Below, piece after piece: positions 61,001 through 64,000 of a stretch of DNA of 64,000 bases. Location: NCBI GenBank assembly GCA_947259275.1, contig CAMYMH010000008.1, forward strand, positions 21,085 through 85,084, read 5' to 3'. The notes under the pieces are model-generated. The model had not been told where the DNA came from, did not search any database, and worked only from the letters and a program-made list of their open reading frames with translations. The position numbers were made by a program, and so were the translations under genes. The stretch is from an uncultured Acidimicrobiaceae bacterium. Its GTDB lineage: Bacteria > Actinomycetota > Acidimicrobiia > Spongiisociales > SHLN01. Numbering within the stretch: position 1 is the first letter of the stretch; every line of letters starts with the position of its first letter.

Positions 61001-62658
61001 CCAGTGGAATCCTCACCAGCCCGTACGACGCGGTCCTCGTTCACTTAGGCACCAACGACAAGAACGGCGTGAATGCTGCCTGGAACGCCGCCTACGTCGA
61101 CGGCATCGAAGCCGAGTTGCGAAACCTCATCGATGGAATCGATCTGCCCGGAACGCAAGACGACCGGGCCGGTTTGAGGGAGAACCCCAACGCCACCATC
61201 TATGTCTCAAAGATCATCCCCTGCGACTTCCCTCCCGGCGGCGGGTTCCTCGGCTGCGATATCACTCACGCCGATATGAACGAACGCTTCGAGGAGGTGG
61301 CAGCCGAGCTCTCCACCCCCGCGTCTCCGATCGTCCTCATTGACCACACCAGGGGCTTCTCCAAGGTGAGCGACTTGAAGATTGACAACGTTCATCCCAA
61401 CGCCGCCGGTGCGTCGAAGATGGCCGACAATTGGGCACTGGGCCTGGAGACGTTCGGAATCAACCTGGCCGAGCCAGTCGCCGTCTCCGGGACCGGCTCC
61501 ATCGGTTGGACGCCATCTGATGCCGTCTGGAATGGGCGAGCGCTGTCGTGCGCCATCGTCCCGAACCTCGGCGAGGCCGGCCGTGCGTCGGTTGGCTCGG
61601 ACTGCGCCTTGGGCAGCTTCGATGCAAGCGGATTGGCAGGCGGGGAGTACACGTTCCGCTACTCGGCAACCGACTTCGGGAACAACACCTGGGGCAGCGC
61701 CACCCACTTCGGCGAAGTCACGGTGACCGTTACTGGGCCACCAGCTGGTGGGGTGGATGTGTTGTTGCAGAACTCGGTCACTGGTTTGGTGGCGTTGTGG
61801 GAGCTGAACAGCAGTGGTGGGTTCGTGGGGGGGTCGGTGGTGGCGGATCCGGGGAGTAACGCTTGGGTGGTGGTGGCGTCGGGTGATTTCATTGCCGGTG
61901 GGGGGGTGGATGTCCTGTTACAGAACACCACCAGCGGGGTGGTGGCCCTGTGGGAGTTGGATAGCTCGGGTGGGTTTGTGGGGGGTTCGGTGTTGACTGA
62001 TCCGGGGTCGGTGGACTGGGTGGTGGTGGCTTCGGGTGATTTTGTTGCGGGTGGTGGGGTGGATGTGTTGGCGCAGAACTCCACTAGTGGGGTGGTGGAG
62101 GTGTGGGAGTTGACTACCTCAGGTGGGTTTGTGGGTTCTTCGTTGGTGGCTGATCCGGGAAGTAACGCCTGGGTGGTGGTAGCGGCGGGTGATTTCATTA
62201 CCGGTGGCGGGGTAGATGTCCTATTACAGAACACCACCAGTGGGGTGGTGGCAGTGTGGGAGTTGAATGCGGCTGGTGGGTTTGTGGCTGGGTCGGTGGT
62301 AGCCAATCCGGGGAGTAACGCCTGGGTGGTGGTAGCGGCGGGTGATTTCATTATCGGTGGCGGGGTAGATGTCCTATTACAGAACACCACCAGCGGAGTG
62401 GTGGCCCTATGGGAGCTGACTACCTCGGGAGGCTATGTGGCCGGCACAGTGGTAGCCAATCCGGGGAGTGCCTGGGTAGTAGTGGCCTCGGGTGAGTTCA
62501 TCACCGGAGGAGGAGTAGATGTGCTGTTGCAGAACACCACCACCGGGTTAGTAGCACTATGGGAACTCAACACTTCCGGTGGCTACGTGGCAGGCACCGT
62601 AGTCGCCAACCCCGGGACCACCTGGACCATCGTTGAAGCCAACAACTTCATCACCTAA
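58078..62658 (+). CDS. Secreted multidomain protein: sugar-dehydrogenase-like, phosphatase, SGNH hydrolase, repeats
   Basis: 1526 residues if translation starts at the ATT (58078), which follows GGGAGG by six bases and gives a full signal peptide (SQARRRVVASVFLLVAG). No ATG, GTG or TTG lies between the upstream stop at 58045 and a TTG at 58117, which would cut the signal. Domains: soluble glucose/aldose dehydrogenase-like propeller (about 40-420), PKD (421-508), purple-acid-phosphatase-like domain (518-782; GDNLY, GNHDY, AGHDHTYERL), FN3 (788-880), SGNH hydrolase (881-1131; GDSITEG, GTND, DNVHPN), an Ig-like domain and six repeats. All enzyme motifs appear intact. Acts outside the cell. A divergent cluster lies upstream and a glycan gene downstream. 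Confidence 0.88.
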   Translation: MSQARRRVVASVFLLVAGTLAAVADPAGPTPAAAADEPVGFATEPVVEGLSLPTAMAFLPDGRLLIAQKDGTVAIADVSDGTTDTGYASYLTIPDVSVSQEERGLVGIAVDGEFASHPYIYVWYAREVDPDPAVPDILTLERYTHTGSVADPASGLVLFQDPDGFPLTSCCHLGGVVEWGPDNTVWLAVGDKTSPAPGETQDPELAKGKLLRLHRDGTIPAGNPHYDGDGPHLDGIWSVGLRNPWKGSWDRATQRLVFGEVGQDTWEDVNVVDPADGGGEDFGWPECEGQCTDPAFTDPLFSYNHDNLPWTGTGGSITGGPVYRGNMFPSEWVGRYFFGDFANRRIRYFDLDDDYNIADPQAGPPPAGDDTTFHFAQHVGPIVDLVEGPDGALYHLSLHVDGGDYGTTGYVTRTYYDDPDNPPVITQADANVTIGDDPLAVTFTGAATDTDSLPAEVTYTWIFGDGNQATGAIANHTYTAPGTYLARLEVNDLTRTTTSEVIEITAGVTPRGPEFDTSFAVFGDFGSLLPAEEDVANLVDSFAPEFIVTTGDNLYTSGGTYQTGVGDYYGSYIGGIRNRFFPSPGNHDYTDPTNGITDYLSYFDLPGAGTTSSNTSGNERYYDVVEGPVHVFLIDSDPLLTDPIESAAQQAWLQAQLAASTAPWQVVALHHPPYSSASDHGSEPAVQWPYAAWGADAVFAGHDHTYERLSVDGIPYFVSGLGGQNPRTFGTIEQGSVVRYNAFNGSMIVGACNVGMAFEFHAYDDVQELDVLVDSNSVGVACDGGLAPPVSPSSLAASAMSAWSIQVTWSDNSSDETGFDIEYSSTGIDGPWMPAGSVGAGVETFLHGSLSTDTEYCYRVLATNGDGSSPPSNAACTITAIDADVLLVGDSITEGTPTDAPPNRFDHSYRCDLWHQLTGGGAPVDFVGSKSSLTPSEPCSGVVTFDDDHEGYGGQGLTSGFPGFEHSRLIDLMDTSGILTSPYDAVLVHLGTNDKNGVNAAWNAAYVDGIEAELRNLIDGIDLPGTQDDRAGLRENPNATIYVSKIIPCDFPPGGGFLGCDITHADMNERFEEVAAELSTPASPIVLIDHTRGFSKVSDLKIDNVHPNAAGASKMADNWALGLETFGINLAEPVAVSGTGSIGWTPSDAVWNGRALSCAIVPNLGEAGRASVGSDCALGSFDASGLAGGEYTFRYSATDFGNNTWGSATHFGEVTVTVTGPPAGGVDVLLQNSVTGLVALWELNSSGGFVGGSVVADPGSNAWVVVASGDFIAGGGVDVLLQNTTSGVVALWELDSSGGFVGGSVLTDPGSVDWVVVASGDFVAGGGVDVLAQNSTSGVVEVWELTTSGGFVGSSLVADPGSNAWVVVAAGDFITGGGVDVLLQNTTSGVVAVWELNAAGGFVAGSVVANPGSNAWVVVAAGDFIIGGGVDVLLQNTTSGVVALWELTTSGGYVAGTVVANPGSAWVVVASGEFITGGGVDVLLQNTTTGLVALWELNTSGGYVAGTVVANPGTTWTIVEANNFIT
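61747..62655 (+). repeat. Six tandem 51-residue (153-base) repeats
   Basis: Units begin with GGVDVLLQN and run to WVVVASGDFI; four are 51 residues, one 50 and the last 49 before the stop. Units 4 and 5 are particularly alike at the base level, pointing to recent duplication. The pattern resembles FG-GAP/VCBS-type propeller blades, and six of them could close a small propeller at the C-terminus. The stretch is G-rich on the plus strand. Confidence 0.9.
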
Positions 62659-62738
62659 CCCCGAGCGATGACACTTAATGGGCGCTACATTGAAATCGAC
62701 CACGATGGTTGCCATAGCCGACCACAAGAGAAACCACA

Positions 62739-64000
62739 ATGGGTGACCTGACCCAGACAGCAAGCGTCTTTCGGGGGAACGCTCAGAGTTATGAGCCTCG
62801 CGCCGACGTACTCCAATCGCCAAGGCAGCGGGGGCCCTACGAGCGTTACCTGAAATCGTTCCTCGACAGAACGGCCGGCCTGGTCCTCAGCATCCTTACT
62901 CTGCCGGTGTTGGCATTGCTGGCCGGATATGTGCTCATGCGGCTCGGTCGCCCGATTCTCTACCGCGAGGATCGAGTGGGCAAGAATGGAAGAGTTTTCA
63001 AGATGAACCGATTCCGCACCATGCGAGTGGCAAACGAGCCAGACGAGGATTTCGAGAGTCGTATCCTACCCGCCGGCCGCTTCCTACGCCGCTGGAGCTT
63101 GGACGAACTTCCGCAAGTGTGGAACCTGCTGATGGGTGACATGAGCCTTGTCGGGCCTCGGCCCGAAAGAACGTACGTCGTCAGCGAGTACGCTCCGTGG
63201 CAGCACCGACGCCATCAGGTTCGGCCGGGCGCGACGGGCCTCTGGCAGGTCACGGCCCGCGGCGACGGCCGCCATATGCACCAGCATGTCGAGGTCGACC
63301 TGCGCTATATCGATCAGTTGTCGCTCCTCTACGACCTGCGAATCCTCGCCAAGACGATCGCGGTTCTGCTTCGCCGCCGCGAAAAACCGACGGTGATACC
63401 CGGGGTGGTGGACACCCTGGCCCTGCCGAAGCGAACCTGGCGCGAAGTAGGCTACCTCGCCGTCAAGCGGCTCATCGACCTCGGTCTATCCGCACTTCTG
63501 CTCGCCACGCTCGGCCCTGTGTTTCTACTGGTCGCAGCGGCAATCAAGCTGGACTCACCCGGTCCGGTAGTCTTTCGTCAATTGCGGGTCGGCCACAAAG
63601 GCCACCTGTTCCGGATCACCAAGTTCCGCACGATGGTGGAGGACGCGTCCGAAGAGCTGCATCGCACCCACTACGAGGCACTGGCGATCAGCGACGGCCC
63701 CAAGGAGATGCAACTGGAACACGATCCGCGGATCACCCGGATTGGCAAGTTCCTACGCGGCTGGTCGCTAGATGAGTTACCCAATCTGTGGAACGTGCTC
63801 CGGGGCGACAGGAGCCTGGTGGGACCACGGCCGATTGTTCCCTACGAACTCGATCTGTATGCGGCCGGACAGATGCGACGTCTCGACGCCAAGCCGGGCA
63901 TTACCGGAGTGGCTCAAGTCGAGGGTCGCGGGGACATCACCATGGATGATCGTATCCGCTACGACTTGGAGTACGTCGACCGACGGACCCTCTGGTTCGA
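62739..64000 (+). CDS. Tandem phosphoglycosyl transferase (5' part; continues beyond window)
   Basis: The frame is open from the ATG at 62739 to the window edge (420 codons) and holds two complete bacterial sugar-transferase (WcaJ/PglC-like) cores. Each has a re-entrant or membrane helix, an FRTM motif, the catalytic Asp-Glu in SLDELP and the SLVGPRP signature: the first at about residues 40-215 (WSLDELPQVWN), the second at about 245-420 (WSLDELPNLWN). The linker (RRREKPTVIPGVVDTLALPK) is short and basic. Such enzymes transfer phospho-sugar from a nucleotide sugar to undecaprenyl phosphate. Two intact active sites in one chain is unusual. No clear ribosome-binding site is visible before the ATG. 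Confidence 0.9.
   Translation, partial: MGDLTQTASVFRGNAQSYEPRADVLQSPRQRGPYERYLKSFLDRTAGLVLSILTLPVLALLAGYVLMRLGRPILYREDRVGKNGRVFKMNRFRTMRVANEPDEDFESRILPAGRFLRRWSLDELPQVWNLLMGDMSLVGPRPERTYVVSEYAPWQHRRHQVRPGATGLWQVTARGDGRHMHQHVEVDLRYIDQLSLLYDLRILAKTIAVLLRRREKPTVIPGVVDTLALPKRTWREVGYLAVKRLIDLGLSALLLATLGPVFLLVAAAIKLDSPGPVVFRQLRVGHKGHLFRITKFRTMVEDASEELHRTHYEALAISDGPKEMQLEHDPRITRIGKFLRGWSLDELPNLWNVLRGDRSLVGPRPIVPYELDLYAAGQMRRLDAKPGITGVAQVEGRGDITMDDRIRYDLEYVDRRTLWF

Noticed and set aside
1..64000. tRNA, rRNA, riboswitch or T-box elements
   Set aside because: I looked through the intergenic spaces, including upstream of leuC, and saw no cloverleaf, rRNA motif or T-box. A covariance-model scan would be needed to exclude small RNAs.

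Overview
The window reads as a chromosome segment of a high-GC, Gram-positive-type actinobacterium, most likely from a poorly studied lineage such as Acidimicrobiia (inference). Supporting signs are frequent GTG starts, many 1- or 4-base stop/start overlaps (TAATG, TGATG, GTGA), genes whose -10 box sits only 6-8 bases before the start codon (leaderless style), an LCP cell-wall ligase, lipoproteins with Thr-rich linkers and a minimal Tad pilus locus without a secretin. I saw no tRNA, rRNA, CRISPR array, transposase or phage gene.

Layout. 1-3227: cytochrome c oxidase genes (ctaD 3' end, ctaE, subunit IV, ctaG), followed by a palindrome array and a second, orphaned ctaG 3' end. 3392-5733: four unrecognised membrane proteins on the minus strand. 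5900-9271: an overlapping dTDP-L-rhamnose operon (rmlC-rmlB-rmlA-rmlD). 9283-23215: housekeeping genes, including a zinc-ribbon membrane protein, a YyaL/DUF255 protein, a sigma-70 factor, CBS and macro-domain proteins, threonine aldolase, a HerA/DUF87 ATPase, a LOG protein, the TldD/TldE pair and a glycerophosphodiesterase. 23329-33828: FIST protein plus histidine kinase, leuC-leuD-GH18 lipoprotein, HAD-IB phosphatase, glycosyltransferase, a second RmlC-like epimerase and a DUF4910 aminopeptidase-like protein. 33972-35923: a DUF6159-type membrane protein and an MFS transporter. 36093-39993: a compact Tad/Flp pilus operon. 40071-42559: a flippase-like protein and an MFS transporter.

The last third (42573-64000) is devoted to the cell surface. 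It holds a 4048-residue secreted protein joining two 5'-nucleotidase modules, two endonuclease/exonuclease/phosphatase modules, a spondin-N domain, an alpha/beta-hydrolase, two beta-propellers and a CHRD domain. Nearby are a small lipoprotein, an LCP protein, an FG-GAP-like repeat protein, and a 1526-residue secreted protein (sugar-dehydrogenase-like propeller, PKD, purple-acid-phosphatase-like, FN3, SGNH hydrolase, six 51-residue repeats) that appears to start at an ATT codon. The window ends inside a gene encoding two phosphoglycosyl transferase domains in tandem.

How it fits together. Rhamnose precursors (rml), glycosyl transfer, a possible flippase, phosphoglycosyl transferases and LCP form a plausible glycan-building set. 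The two very large exoproteins carry intact phosphatase, nuclease and esterase motifs and look suited to scavenging phosphate from extracellular nucleic acids and phosphoesters (inference). Small perfect palindromes with three-base loops recur between genes and once inside a Tad gene, and look like a spreading repeat family.
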